From NCBI GenBank assembly GCA_036271875.1, contig DATAZU010000025.1, positions 1 through 64,000 of the forward strand: a DNA stretch of 64,000 nucleotides, written 5' to 3'. Under the pieces are notes generated by a model that was not told where the DNA came from, did not search any database, and saw nothing but the letters and a program-made list of their open reading frames with translations. Positions 16,971-25,429 of the stretch are shown here, piece by piece (position 1 is the stretch's first letter; every line of letters starts with the position of its first letter). The position numbers and the translations under genes are program-made. Source of the stretch: Galbitalea sp036271875. Lineage in GTDB: Bacteria > Actinomycetota > Actinomycetes > Actinomycetales > Microbacteriaceae.

Positions 16971-17006
16971 TTAACCACTTGTTTATTTATCCAAATGGTT
17001 TATTAT
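16971..17006 (+). promoter_or_regulatory. Leaderless promoter overlapped by ArsR-type operator
   Basis: A -35 TTGTTT (16979-16984) and -10 TATTAT (17001-17006) are separated by 16 bases; the ATG at 17013 is where transcription should start, so the mRNA is leaderless. An imperfect inverted repeat, TTAACCACTTG (16971-16981) and CAAATGGTTTA (16992-17002), covers the promoter, as expected for autorepression by the ArsR protein encoded next. Confidence 0.65.
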
Positions 17007-17012
17007 CGTCGT

Positions 17013-17357
17013 ATGGCAACAGATGAACTGAGCAGAACGTTTGCCGCTCTCGCGGATCCGACGCGACGCGCAATCCTCGGCCGGCTGTCCCGCGGTCAAG
17101 CGACCGTGAACGACCTGGCCGAGCCTTTCGCCATGAGCCTGCCCGCGGTCTCGAAGCACCTGCAGGTGCTCGAGCGCGCCGGGCTCATCGCTCGCGGTCG
17201 CGACGCCCAGTGGCGTCCGGCCCGGCTGGTGGCGGAACCGCTCGCACCCGCCGCCGACTGGATCAACGGCTACCGCCGCTTCTGGGACCACAGCTTCGAC
17301 GCACTGGAACAACACCTCACCACTCAACAAGAACAGAAAGGCACGACCAATGACTGA
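17013..17357 (+). CDS. ArsR-family transcriptional regulator
   Basis: This 114-residue winged-helix protein has the ArsR core FAALADPTRRAILGRLSRGQ (about 9-28), a recognition helix in MSLPAVSKHLQVLERAGLI, and a wing RGRDAQWRPARL. It lacks the Cys metal-binding box ELCVCD, so it is not a metal sensor of the SmtB kind. It belongs to the group that pairs with SRPBCC proteins; its last eight bases overlap the SRPBCC gene. ATG 17013 is preferred over the in-frame GTG/ATG further upstream because the -10 TATTAT ends six bases before it. Confidence 0.92.
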   Translation: MATDELSRTFAALADPTRRAILGRLSRGQATVNDLAEPFAMSLPAVSKHLQVLERAGLIARGRDAQWRPARLVAEPLAPAADWINGYRRFWDHSFDALEQHLTTQQEQKGTTND

Positions 17358-17790
17358 CCCAACAGGAGCCACAATCACGCGCACCTTCGCCGCAACACCG
17401 GATGCCGTCTTCGACGCGTGGGTAACTCCGGCATCCTTCGCTGCCTGGTTCGGTGGCAGCGGCGTCGAGGTGCCGACCGACACCGTCGCGATGGATGTTC
17501 GCGCCGGCGGTACCTGGAAGGCCACCATGATCCTGGGCAACGAGATGCCCGACATCAACTGGTACGGCGAGTTCGTCGAGGTCGACCGTCCTGGCAAGCT
17601 CGTCATGACGCTGGCCGACCGCCCGGGCGACGCCCGTGAGACCGTAACCGTGACGTTCACCGCGACCGATGGCGGCACCGAGATGCTGTTCCGTCAGACG
17701 GGCGGCAACATGTCGGCCGAAGAGTACGAGCGCACGACGGCGGGTTGGCAGACGTTCTTCGACGCGATGGACACCCTGCTTGCCGCCTGA
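17350..17790 (+). CDS. SRPBCC (AHSA1/START-like) domain protein
   Basis: This 146-residue single-domain protein has the SRPBCC pattern: ITRTFAATPDAVFDAWVTPA at the start, a mid-section GGTWKATM, and the C-terminal helix GWQTFFDAMDTLLAA. SRPBCC folds form a hydrophobic pocket for small ligands. In bacteria the AHSA1-like type is frequently co-transcribed with an ArsR regulator, as here (8-bp overlap). The ligand and physiological role are unknown. A long perfect hairpin follows the stop. Confidence 0.9.
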   Translation: MTDPTGATITRTFAATPDAVFDAWVTPASFAAWFGGSGVEVPTDTVAMDVRAGGTWKATMILGNEMPDINWYGEFVEVDRPGKLVMTLADRPGDARETVTVTFTATDGGTEMLFRQTGGNMSAEEYERTTAGWQTFFDAMDTLLAA

Positions 17791-17805
17791 CATCCGGCCG
17801 CATCC

Positions 17806-17866
17806 CGTGAGGGGCGGCAGAAGGCCCTAACGCGCAGCGTTTTAGGGCCTTCTGCCGCCCCTCACG
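17806..17866. terminator. Long perfect hairpin (25-bp stem) between convergent genes
   Basis: The arms 17806-17830 and 17842-17866 are exact inverted copies of 25 bp around an 11-base loop. The outermost CGTGAGGGG resembles the CCGTGAGAGG ends of the other hairpin repeats, but the inner sequence is unrelated. It fills the gap between the SRPBCC stop and the flavin-reductase stop, so it is a likely bidirectional terminator. Confidence 0.85.
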
Positions 17867-17876
17867 TGAAAAAGGG

Positions 17877-18446
17877 CTAGGTCAGCGAGGCGCGCGCGGG
17901 TGTCAGGAAGGCCGATAGGTTTTCGATCTCCTCGAACTCGCGAGCGATGAGCGCCGACTCCTTCTCGCCGGGCTGGAAGACACCGTCAACCACCTGCTGG
18001 CCGCCGAAGTTCAGCTCGACGTTCGCACCGACACGGACAAGACCAAGGGCGGTGGTCACAGTCATCAGCGCCGCAACGCCACGGGTTCCGCCAGACACTC
18101 CGCCGTAGCTCACGTAGCCGAGCGGCTTGCGCCACCACTCGAGCGACAGGAAGTCGAGCGCGTTCTTGAGGGCGGGCGAAAAACTGTAGTTGTACTCGGG
18201 CGTCACGAAGATGAACGCCTCTGCGTCCGCGACACGCGCGCTCCAGTCGAGAGTGTGCTGCTTTGTGTATTTCTGGAGCCGTGGATGCATCGGCTCATCC
18301 ATGAACGGCAGGTTCAACACTGCGAGGTCGACGAAGTCGATCTCAAACTTCCCTGTCTTCTCCGCCTCGGATTTCACCCACTCCGCGATGGGAAGGCCAA
18401 CCCGGCCGGGACGGACACTTCCGACAACGATCATTAGCTTGGTCAC
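17877..18446 (-). CDS. NAD(P)H-dependent FMN reductase-like flavoprotein
   Basis: This 189-residue flavodoxin-fold protein begins MTKLMIVVGSVRPGRVGLPI, with the GSxRxxR-like phosphate-binding loop for FMN, and has TPEYNYSFSPALKNALDFLS, the signature of the SsuE/NADPH-dependent FMN reductase family (PEYN motif). It probably reduces flavin or quinones with NAD(P)H. The start is GTG at 18446. Unlike minimal family members it has about 20 extra C-terminal residues. No sulfonate-use genes are adjacent, so an ssuE assignment is not warranted. Confidence 0.9.
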   Translation of the reverse strand: MTKLMIVVGSVRPGRVGLPIAEWVKSEAEKTGKFEIDFVDLAVLNLPFMDEPMHPRLQKYTKQHTLDWSARVADAEAFIFVTPEYNYSFSPALKNALDFLSLEWWRKPLGYVSYGGVSGGTRGVAALMTVTTALGLVRVGANVELNFGGQQVVDGVFQPGEKESALIAREFEEIENLSAFLTPARASLT

Positions 18447-18516
18447 GACTCATTCAACCAAGCGCGCGCTCAAGAATTCCCCAAGTTCGTGACGTGACAA
18501 CAACTACTTTCCCGGA

Positions 18517-19815
18517 TCAGTCCTCGCGCGGCAGTCCCGCATAGCCGAGGTCGGTGTCCGGACGATCGCCGTTGTCGACATCCTCGGGATTGGGCAGTCG
18601 CGCAATGAACCGGAAAAAGACGATCGTCGCGATCACTCCGATCCCGCCGGCAAAGATAAACGGATAGGTGAGGTTGACCCGTCCGATCAGTCCGCCGACC
18701 ACCGATCCAACCGGCGTCGCTCCCCAGAGCAGCGTCCGGTACGTTCCGTGCACGCGGCCGAGAAGCCGCCCCGGCGTGAAGCCCTGTCGTAGTGACATAA
18801 CGAGCACGTTCCACACGATGATGCTGAGCGTCGAGAGGAAGAATCCGACCGCTGCTGCCCAGATCACCGGCACCAACCCGATGAAGACGAGAGCCGCGCA
18901 CGACACGACCATCGATACGGCCATCGCGACACCGGCGCCCCACGCCCTCTTGAGCGGAGACGCAACGATGCTACCGACAATGCCACCGACGGCTCCAGAC
19001 ACCAGGAAGAACCCGTAAAAACTGGATGGCAGTCCCTCGAACTTGATGACGAGGAGCACAACTCCTGCGGTTGCGGCGCTGAAGCACAGCCCGATGAACG
19101 TCTGGAAAAACCACAGCGTGCGAAACATCTTGCTCGCCATGATGAAGCGGTAGCCGTCGACGAACTGCATGTACCACTTCGGTCGCGGCTCGCTGCCGAC
19201 GTCCGTGAACTGCTTCCCGGATGCGGCGCGCGGCAGCAGCAGCGCGAGGACGACCGCCAGCGCGTAGAAACCGATGTTAGAGCCAAGGGGAATGAGAACC
19301 GCGACGCCAAACAGCAACGAGGTGAGCGGTGCCGCCGCGAAGTTCTGCAGCACCAGTTCGCCTGCCTCGACTCGCGAGTTCGCGGTCGGAAGCAACTCCT
19401 TCGAAACGATGCTCGGCATCATCGCTCGGATGGCGCCGTCGTAAATCGTCTCGCACGCCCCATCCACGAAGACCGCGACGTACAGCCACCAGATCGTCAA
19501 ATCGCCCGTTGCGTACAGCAGCACCAGCCCGACCGCGAGAAAGACCCGGACACCGTTGGCGATCCCGAGTGCAACCCGACGATCGATTCGGTCGATCAGA
19601 ATGCCGGCAGGGATCGCGAAGAACAACCACGGCAGCAGCGCGAGTCCAGACAGGAATGAGATCAGCAGTGGGTCGGTCGTGAGCCGAATCGCGAGCAGCG
19701 GCCCCGCCGTCCGGATGACTCCGTCGCCCAGGTTCGTCGCGAGATTGGAGACGAACAGATTCTGGAATGCCGCGGGAAGCTTGCCCGGCTTCGCTGCCGG
19801 GGTCGCGTTTACCAT
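18517..19815 (-). CDS. MFS transporter
   Basis: This 432-residue permease has about 12 transmembrane helices. The loop after helix 2 is IPAGILIDRIDRRVALGIAN, an MFS loop 2-3 motif, and the N-terminus reads FQNLFVSNLATNLGDGVIRT as in enterobactin/macrolide exporter-like MFS proteins. ATG at 19815 (MVNATPAAKPG) is used; the longer frame is read from the upstream gene. The start overlaps the stop of the aldo/keto reductase gene by seven bases, so the two form an operon. The C-terminus is acidic and short. The substrate is unknown. Confidence 0.88.
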   Translation of the reverse strand: MVNATPAAKPGKLPAAFQNLFVSNLATNLGDGVIRTAGPLLAIRLTTDPLLISFLSGLALLPWLFFAIPAGILIDRIDRRVALGIANGVRVFLAVGLVLLYATGDLTIWWLYVAVFVDGACETIYDGAIRAMMPSIVSKELLPTANSRVEAGELVLQNFAAAPLTSLLFGVAVLIPLGSNIGFYALAVVLALLLPRAASGKQFTDVGSEPRPKWYMQFVDGYRFIMASKMFRTLWFFQTFIGLCFSAATAGVVLLVIKFEGLPSSFYGFFLVSGAVGGIVGSIVASPLKRAWGAGVAMAVSMVVSCAALVFIGLVPVIWAAAVGFFLSTLSIIVWNVLVMSLRQGFTPGRLLGRVHGTYRTLLWGATPVGSVVGGLIGRVNLTYPFIFAGGIGVIATIVFFRFIARLPNPEDVDNGDRPDTDLGYAGLPRED

Positions 19816-20795
19816 TTGTCTGCGAGATCCTTTGCAAAGTAGCGGTCGTAGATGTCGCGGATGCCGTCGGTGAATTCCGCGGGCAGCGCCGCTGCGGATC
19901 CTGCGGCCGAGTTGACTCGAGCTTGCTCCGCGTTTCGAGCGCCGGGGATGACGGTACTCACGCCGGGCAGCTGCGCCAGCCACGCGATCGCCGCGTAGCT
20001 GGGAGGTACGCCCTGCTTGCCGGCGAGCGCCGCGAACTCGTGTGCGGCCTCGACGCCCCGGTCGAAATCAACACCCGAGAAGGTCTCGCCGACATCGAAC
20101 GCCGCGCCGGAACGATTGAAGTTGCGGTGATCGTTCTCGGCGAACTCGGTGTCCTTCGTGTACCTGCCGCTGAGCAGGCCGCTGGCGAGCGGAACGCGCG
20201 CGATGATCCCGACACCGGCATCCCGTGCCGCGGGCAACACGCGATCCAGCGGCTTCAAGCGAAACGCGTTCAGGATGATCTGCACGGTTGCGACGCCCGG
20301 ACGCGCAATTGCCGTCAGAGCCTGAGCCGTCGTCTCGACGCTGACGCCGTAGTTTGCGATAACCCCATCGGCGACCAGTTGGTCGAGTCCGTCGAAGACC
20401 TCGTCGTCGTCGTAGACCGCGGTCGGCGGGCAATGCAACTGCACGAGGTCGAGCGTGTCGACGCCCAGATTCGTGCGCGACCGATCAACCCATTCGCGGA
20501 AGTTGGCAAGCGTGTAGTTCTCAGCAACCTGCGGGGCGCGGCGCCCCATTTTGGTCGCGACGAAGATGTCCAACTCGGGATTGCTGCCAAGGTAACCGCC
20601 GATGAGCTGCTCGCTGCGCCCGTCGCCGTAAACATCCGCGGTGTCGAGCATCGTGACTCCGGACTCGACTGCAGCATGCAGAACGGCCACGGCATCTGCC
20701 TGCGATACGGCTCCCCAGTCCGCCCCGAGTTGCCAGGTGCCGAGGGAAACGACCGACACTTCGCGCCCGGTGCCTCCGAGAATCGAATGCTCCAT
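19809..20795 (-). CDS. Aldo/keto reductase
   Basis: This 328-residue TIM-barrel oxidoreductase has the family motifs: GTWQLGADWGAV, TMLDTADVYGDGRSEQ with catalytic Asp and Tyr, Lys in FVATKMGRR and His in LDLVQLHCPP. The cofactor-binding end is in STVIPGARNAEQ. It should reduce carbonyls with NADPH. ATG at 20795 (MEHSILGGTG) is selected because the open frame upstream lacks family features. It heads a two-gene unit with the MFS permease and is divergent from the DUF4349 lipoprotein. Confidence 0.93.
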   Translation of the reverse strand: MEHSILGGTGREVSVVSLGTWQLGADWGAVSQADAVAVLHAAVESGVTMLDTADVYGDGRSEQLIGGYLGSNPELDIFVATKMGRRAPQVAENYTLANFREWVDRSRTNLGVDTLDLVQLHCPPTAVYDDDEVFDGLDQLVADGVIANYGVSVETTAQALTAIARPGVATVQIILNAFRLKPLDRVLPAARDAGVGIIARVPLASGLLSGRYTKDTEFAENDHRNFNRSGAAFDVGETFSGVDFDRGVEAAHEFAALAGKQGVPPSYAAIAWLAQLPGVSTVIPGARNAEQARVNSAAGSAAALPAEFTDGIRDIYDRYFAKDLADKW

Positions 20796-20870
20796 GCGTT
20801 CGACACTACTGCCAGCAAGTGACGCCGAATCGTGACTCTGCCCGCCGCAGAACTCTGGCAAAGTTGGGGC

Positions 20871-21755
20871 ATGCTCAGGATGCGGCGACGGATTCTCCTT
20901 CCCATGGTCGCCCTCGCCGTGGCTCTGGCCGCCGCCGGATGTTCGTCCTCGGGCAGCGGTGCCAGCATCGCGGGCGGAGCGCCGGTAGCGCATGCCGGGT
21001 CCGGCAGCCAGGCGAACGATTCGGTCGGATCCCCGACAACCTCCGGAGACGTGGTCAAGCGCCAGGTCGTCACCACGGGAAGCGTTGTGATCCGAACGCC
21101 GCATCCCATTGCCGTAGCCGACAGGGCCGCGAAGATCGTCGATGACGCGGGCGGACGAGTGGATGATCGCAATCAGACCGCCGCGACGGCAACGAGCCCG
21201 GCCAATGCGTCACTCACACTGCGCATCCCGTCCTCCAGACTCACGCAGACACTGGCCCGGCTGAAGAAAATCGGGACCGAGGTTTCGATTAGCGAGTCGA
21301 CCGACGACGTGACAACCAAGAGCGAAGACCTCGGGGCGAGGATCACCGCGCTGCAGACATCCATTACTCGTCTGCTGGCTTTGGAGGCCAAGGCAACCAA
21401 CACGGCCGACGTGATCACACTGGAGAACGACATCTCGTCGCGGCAGGGCGACCTGGAGAGCCTGACCGCGCAACAGCGCTATCTGAGTGACCAGGTGGCA
21501 ATGTCAACAATCAAACTGCGCCTCATCGCGCCATCCGTTGTTATTGCGAAGCCCGGTCCTACGTCGGCCGCCAGCGCGTTCTTCGCGGGATTCGCCGGCT
21601 TCGGTGTTGTATTCACCTGGATCTTCCTGGTGCTGGTCTACCTGCTGCCGTGGCTGGTGCTCGCAGCCGTAATCTGGGTCGGCATCGTGTTGCTGGTCCG
21701 CTGGCGCCGCCGCCGCACCGGTGCCGCGACGACACCGGCACCGCCAGCGTCCTGA
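20871..21755 (+). CDS. DUF4349-domain membrane lipoprotein
   Basis: This 294-residue protein has a lipobox AAGC with Cys24, a Ser/Gly-rich spacer and the DUF4349 domain (about 60-235): VVTTGSVVIRTPHPIAVADR near its start and a coiled-coil part LTQTLARLKKIGTEVSISES and RITALQTSITRLLALEAKA. A C-terminal transmembrane helix (about 250-275) ends in a basic RWRRRRTG tail. It is therefore anchored at both ends with the domain outside. Function is unknown. ATG 20871 is the best start; a GTG at 20832 is in frame but would place residues before a normal signal peptide. Confidence 0.85.
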   Translation: MLRMRRRILLPMVALAVALAAAGCSSSGSGASIAGGAPVAHAGSGSQANDSVGSPTTSGDVVKRQVVTTGSVVIRTPHPIAVADRAAKIVDDAGGRVDDRNQTAATATSPANASLTLRIPSSRLTQTLARLKKIGTEVSISESTDDVTTKSEDLGARITALQTSITRLLALEAKATNTADVITLENDISSRQGDLESLTAQQRYLSDQVAMSTIKLRLIAPSVVIAKPGPTSAASAFFAGFAGFGVVFTWIFLVLVYLLPWLVLAAVIWVGIVLLVRWRRRRTGAATTPAPPAS

Positions 21756-21780
21756 AGCCGGACGCATCAGTGGGCCTCCC

Positions 21781-21826
21781 TAGACTGGGGTTCATGCCAG
21801 GCGACGCCGCTCCGATGTTTCGCTAG
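21781..21826 (+). promoter_or_regulatory. Promoter -10 and 10-codon leaderless upstream ORF of the EamA gene
   Basis: TAGACT at 21781-21786 is followed after seven bases by ATG (21794), which opens a ten-codon frame, MPGDAAPMFR, ending in TAG at 21824-21826. The EamA gene starts 18 bases later in the same frame. It could be a translated leader, or the stop may be a recent mutation that shortened the EamA N-terminus. Confidence 0.4.
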
Positions 21827-21844
21827 ACAACGGCCGCCCCGAAC

Positions 21845-22741
21845 ATGATCGCCGTCGTTGCACTCGGTCTCGGTGCCGCCATCGTCTATGGAGTGTCCGA
21901 CTTCTTCGGCGCGTTCGCGGCACGACGCATCCACCTGATCACGGCAACGCTGTTTAACTACGCCGTAGCCACGGTGTCGATCCTCGTGGCCCTCCTCATC
22001 GTCGGCGGGGTCTGGTCGATCGCCGCGATCGAGGCCGGGGTCGCATGCGGGGTCCTCGCGGTCTTCGGGCTGCTCGCGTTCTACGGCGTTCTCGCGATCG
22101 GCCCGATGAGTCTGCTTTCGCCACTTATCGCGCTGATCGGATCGATCGTCCCCGTCGTAGCCGCGGTCGTCACCGGCCAGGCCCTCACCCCATTCGCCTG
22201 GGTCGCGATCGCCATCGGGATCGTTGCGCTCATCCTGCTTGCCCCTCGCCGCGAGCCGGGACACCAGCACATCACCCCGCGCGCGGCGCTGCTCGCCGTG
22301 GCATCGGGGCTGTTACTCGGCGTTTCCCTCATTGCCCTCGACTTCGCACCCCACAATTCCGGCGTCGTGCCGTCGGTCCTCGAAATCGTCGCCGGGCTGG
22401 TTGTGCTCGCCATCGCGTGGCTCGTCCTGCGTTTCATCCCGGGGCGCAACACAACCCTCGCGTTTCTTCAGCCGGGGCCGGATGCCGTCGCGGACCTGTC
22501 CGCACCCCGCGCGTGGCTCGCGGCGGCCGTCTCTGGGGTTCTCGTTGGCGTCGCCGACGCGTTCATCGTGCTTGACCTGCATGTCGGCAACCTCGCGATC
22601 GTCTCGGTGCTCGTCGCGCTCTACCCCGTGCTCACCGTGATTCTCGCGGCGACGGTGTTGAAGGAGCGGATGACGAAACTCCAGTTCGTCGCGGTCGGCC
22701 TGGTAGTCGTTGCCTCGCTGATGTTCAGCGCGACCGGGTGA
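21845..22741 (+). CDS. EamA/DMT-family permease
   Basis: This 298-residue membrane protein has ten predicted helices in two EamA repeats (about 1-135 and 150-297). The first repeat starts GLGAAIVYGVSDFFGAFAAR and the second ends LYPVLTVILAATVLKERMTK, typical of drug/metabolite transporters (the LKE motif). It probably exports a metabolite. The 3' end overlaps the convergent WYL regulator gene by 17 bp. There is no Shine-Dalgarno; initiation may depend on the short upstream frame. Confidence 0.88.
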   Translation: MIAVVALGLGAAIVYGVSDFFGAFAARRIHLITATLFNYAVATVSILVALLIVGGVWSIAAIEAGVACGVLAVFGLLAFYGVLAIGPMSLLSPLIALIGSIVPVVAAVVTGQALTPFAWVAIAIGIVALILLAPRREPGHQHITPRAALLAVASGLLLGVSLIALDFAPHNSGVVPSVLEIVAGLVVLAIAWLVLRFIPGRNTTLAFLQPGPDAVADLSAPRAWLAAAVSGVLVGVADAFIVLDLHVGNLAIVSVLVALYPVLTVILAATVLKERMTKLQFVAVGLVVVASLMFSATG

Positions 22742-23678
22742 CGCGTTCCGCCGTCCGTTTCACGAACTCCACCAGGTCCGGTTCGCCCTCGAGCGTGTAG
22801 CCCACTCCCGCGGGGATCCAGGCGAGTGCGCCGAAAGCGTGCTCGGGCGTTTCCGCTTCGATGCGCCACCGAGTCAGTCCGTCGTTGACGCGTTCGGCCT
22901 GGGAGGCCCACGGACCGAACGCCGAGCGAGCGGCCTCAAGGGACATCTGAAGCAGAACATCCAGGCGAACGTTTCGACGCAGTGCCGTCACCGAACGAGC
23001 GACATACTCGGCAGCCCCGCCGGGGATTTCGCGCGCGACAAATCGAAGGCGAGTTCCGAAGAGCCGAGCCATCCGATCCACCCGGAACGTGCGCCAATCG
23101 TTGCGGCGCAGATCCCAGGCGACAAGGAACCATGCTCGGGATGCGGCGACCAAAGCGTGCGGCTCAATGACGCGTTCGGTCTGCTGCCCCCGCGCGTCCT
23201 CATAGGAGAAGCGGACCCGCTCGTGGTCGCGGCAGGCAAGGGCGAGCGCCCCGAGCAACTCCCCCGAGACCGTTGGAACGCGCGGGCTCTCGGACTGCAC
23301 CGTCACGGCGAGTGCGTTTACCCTGCTGCGCAGCGCGCTCGGCAGCACCTGTTCGAACTTGGCGAGCGCGGTCTGCGTCGTGAGTTCGCCATCGACGAGT
23401 CCCTGCTGGGCCGCGAGACGGAGCCCGATCGCCATCGTCACGGCCTCCTCGTTGGTGAGCAGAAGCGGAGGGAGCGAACCGCCCGCCTCCAGCCGATATC
23501 CGCCCTGCGGCCCGCGAGCCGCTTCGACCCGATAGCCGAGCTCCCGAACGCGATCGATGTCGCGCCGAAGGGTTCGCGCGGTGACGCCGAGCCGGTCAGA
23601 AAGCTCGGACCCGCTCCACTGCCGATGCGACTGCAGCAGGTTAAGCAACTCGAGCGTCCGCGAAGTAGTCTCGGCCAT
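22725..23678 (-). CDS. HTH-WYL domain transcriptional regulator
   Basis: This 317-residue regulator has an N-terminal winged helix (about 1-60: LELLNLLQSHRQWSGSELSD, then RLGVTARTLRRDIDRVRELG) and a WYL-type sensor domain (about 130-215), where RAWFLVAWDLRRNDWRTFRV corresponds to the WYL motif core and R-F/R-x-x-R contacts. A WCX-like C-terminal extension follows. WYL domains sense nucleic-acid or small-molecule ligands. It is divergent from the VOC gene at 23765 (86-bp gap), the likely target. The family is often annotated YafY-like. Confidence 0.92.
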   Translation of the reverse strand: MAETTSRTLELLNLLQSHRQWSGSELSDRLGVTARTLRRDIDRVRELGYRVEAARGPQGGYRLEAGGSLPPLLLTNEEAVTMAIGLRLAAQQGLVDGELTTQTALAKFEQVLPSALRSRVNALAVTVQSESPRVPTVSGELLGALALACRDHERVRFSYEDARGQQTERVIEPHALVAASRAWFLVAWDLRRNDWRTFRVDRMARLFGTRLRFVAREIPGGAAEYVARSVTALRRNVRLDVLLQMSLEAARSAFGPWASQAERVNDGLTRWRIEAETPEHAFGALAWIPAGVGYTLEGEPDLVEFVKRTAERVTRSR

Positions 23679-23764
23679 TCTTCGATTCTGGCGTAATTCA
23701 GGACAGAATCTGACCTATACGCGCGAGATTCTTGACCAACAACCTCACGACAGAAGGAGTTCTC

Positions 23765-24136
23765 ATGGACTGGAAGATCGAACTTGTCGCCATCCCGGTC
23801 AGCGACGTTGATCGGGCAATCAGGTTCTATCGCGATCAGGTCGGGTTCGCCCTCGACCACGACCATCACATCGATGGCGGCATCCGTTTCGTTCAGTTGA
23901 CGCCGCCGGGGTCTGCCTGCTCGATCGTTATGGGCGACGGCATCACCGAGATGGTACCGGGATCCCAGAAGGGCGTGCAGATCGTCATCGGCGACGCGGA
24001 TGCCGCACGCGCACAGCTTGTGGAGGCCGGCGTCGATGTCGGCGAAGTGCAGGAATTGCCGTGGGGCCGGTTCGTGTTCTTCTCCGACCCCGACGGCAAT
24101 ACCTGGTCGCTTCAGGAAGTGCCGCAGAGGTCCTAG
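23765..24136 (+). CDS. VOC-superfamily (glyoxalase/bleomycin-resistance-like) protein
   Basis: This 123-residue protein has two beta-alpha-beta-beta-beta modules: IELVAIPVSDVDRAIRFYRD near the N-terminus and GRFVFFSDPDGNTWSLQEVP at the end, where the terminal Glu is a usual metal ligand position. ATG 23765 is chosen because AGAAGGAG lies six bases upstream. It could be a dioxygenase, lyase or binding protein. Control by the divergent WYL regulator is inferred from the pairing. Its last four bases overlap the convergent MFS gene. Confidence 0.92.
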   Translation: MDWKIELVAIPVSDVDRAIRFYRDQVGFALDHDHHIDGGIRFVQLTPPGSACSIVMGDGITEMVPGSQKGVQIVIGDADAARAQLVEAGVDVGEVQELPWGRFVFFSDPDGNTWSLQEVPQRS

Positions 24137-25407
24137 ACCCGCGCGACCGGTGACGGCGCGGTCGCCGGTCGTCTGCGCGCTCCGAAGTCGACGGCCGCGA
24201 GGATGATCGCCGCGAGGCAGAGCAGGCCAACCAGCGGAGCGACCACTCCGATTGCCGGGCCGAGTCCTATCGCCGTTGCCAGTGCCCCCGCGCCGATTGC
24301 GGCGACCGCCTGGAACAGATAGGAGAACAGGTACAGCAGCGAGAGGGTCGCCCCGCGGTGTTCCGGCGGCGCGGTGCGGCTCAGCAGCGACAGTCCTCCC
24401 GTGAATGCCAGCGAATATCCGATCCCGCCAACAACGGCCCAGGTCAACAGCAACCCCAGTGACCCGGAGCTCGCGGTCGACGCCATCGCCACGAGTCCCG
24501 CGATCGAGATCACGCCGCCAAGCACCACGGCGAGGTGCGCGTGCATCCTCTGGATGAGAAGTGCCGTCGCTCCGATGCACAGCGAGGACAGGGCGAGTGT
24601 CGCTCCGATGATGGCGAGGTTGGAGGTGTGGGTCAGCTGGGCCGCCATGGACGATCCGAGAGACAGGAACAGGGCCCCAACGGTGTATGCGACGGCGACC
24701 GAGAGAGTCGCGACGATAAACGGGCGCACCGTGCCGCGTGCGACGTGCACCGGTGCCGGCCGCCAACGGTCCGTTCGGGCGCCGGCGCGATCATCCGGAG
24801 TCAGCGCGACGAAAATGAATGCGCCGATTGCGAGCACGAACAGCAGCACGAAACTGAGCACAAGCGGCAGAGGCGCAAATTGCGCCAGAATCCCCGAAAG
24901 CACGAGCGCCAACGTCAGGCCGGTCGCGGTGGATGCCGTGGTCAGTGAACTGGGAAACCGCGGGTTTGCCGAAATGTTGTTCTCAACGAGCTTTGCGCTG
25001 GCGGCTCCGATAGCAAATCCCGTTCCAATTCCCTGGAGCGCCCGGGCTGCGAACAGCCATCCAACGTTCGGCGCTACAGCGAACAGCACGGCGGACACCG
25101 CGATCAGGAGGATGCCAGAGAGCATCGTGCGACGACGACCCACATAGTCCGATACGCCGCCGAAGAACAACAGCACGAGCAGAAGCGCGACGGGGTAGGT
25201 GCCGAACACCGAGGTCACGACGACGGATGGGAGGTGCCAGTGGGCAGCGTAGATCGGATACAGAACACTGGCAGCGGCACTCGCCCAGAGGCACAGTGCG
25301 AGCACCGAGGACGCCGACCAGAAGGTGGCGCGACGCGAAAGACCCCTTCGCATCTGAACGGGCGGCACTTCGGTTTGCGAAGCATCTTGAGCAATGGAAG
25401 AAGGCAT
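24133..25407 (-). CDS. MFS transporter (drug-efflux type)
   Basis: This permease of about 424 residues has 12 helices and the MFS motif FFGGVSDYVGRRRTMLSG in loop 2-3, followed by LQGIGTGFAIGAASA in helix 5, typical of drug:H+ antiporters. The start is ATG 25407, or GTG 25416 three codons upstream; neither has a Shine-Dalgarno. The gene is divergent from an HxlR regulator with a shared 60-bp control region containing AGTTGG-N5-CCAACT, so it is the probable regulatory target. Confidence 0.87.
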   Translation of the reverse strand: MPSSIAQDASQTEVPPVQMRRGLSRRATFWSASSVLALCLWASAAASVLYPIYAAHWHLPSVVVTSVFGTYPVALLLVLLFFGGVSDYVGRRRTMLSGILLIAVSAVLFAVAPNVGWLFAARALQGIGTGFAIGAASAKLVENNISANPRFPSSLTTASTATGLTLALVLSGILAQFAPLPLVLSFVLLFVLAIGAFIFVALTPDDRAGARTDRWRPAPVHVARGTVRPFIVATLSVAVAYTVGALFLSLGSSMAAQLTHTSNLAIIGATLALSSLCIGATALLIQRMHAHLAVVLGGVISIAGLVAMASTASSGSLGLLLTWAVVGGIGYSLAFTGGLSLLSRTAPPEHRGATLSLLYLFSYLFQAVAAIGAGALATAIGLGPAIGVVAPLVGLLCLAAIILAAVDFGARRRPATAPSPVARV

Positions 25408-25429
25408 GGGGAACACCGTAACAGGGCTG

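Noticed and set aside
22725..22741. 17-bp overlap of the EamA and WYL genes as a frameshift or error
   Set aside because: Both C-termini look normal in length; short convergent overlaps are common in compact genomes.
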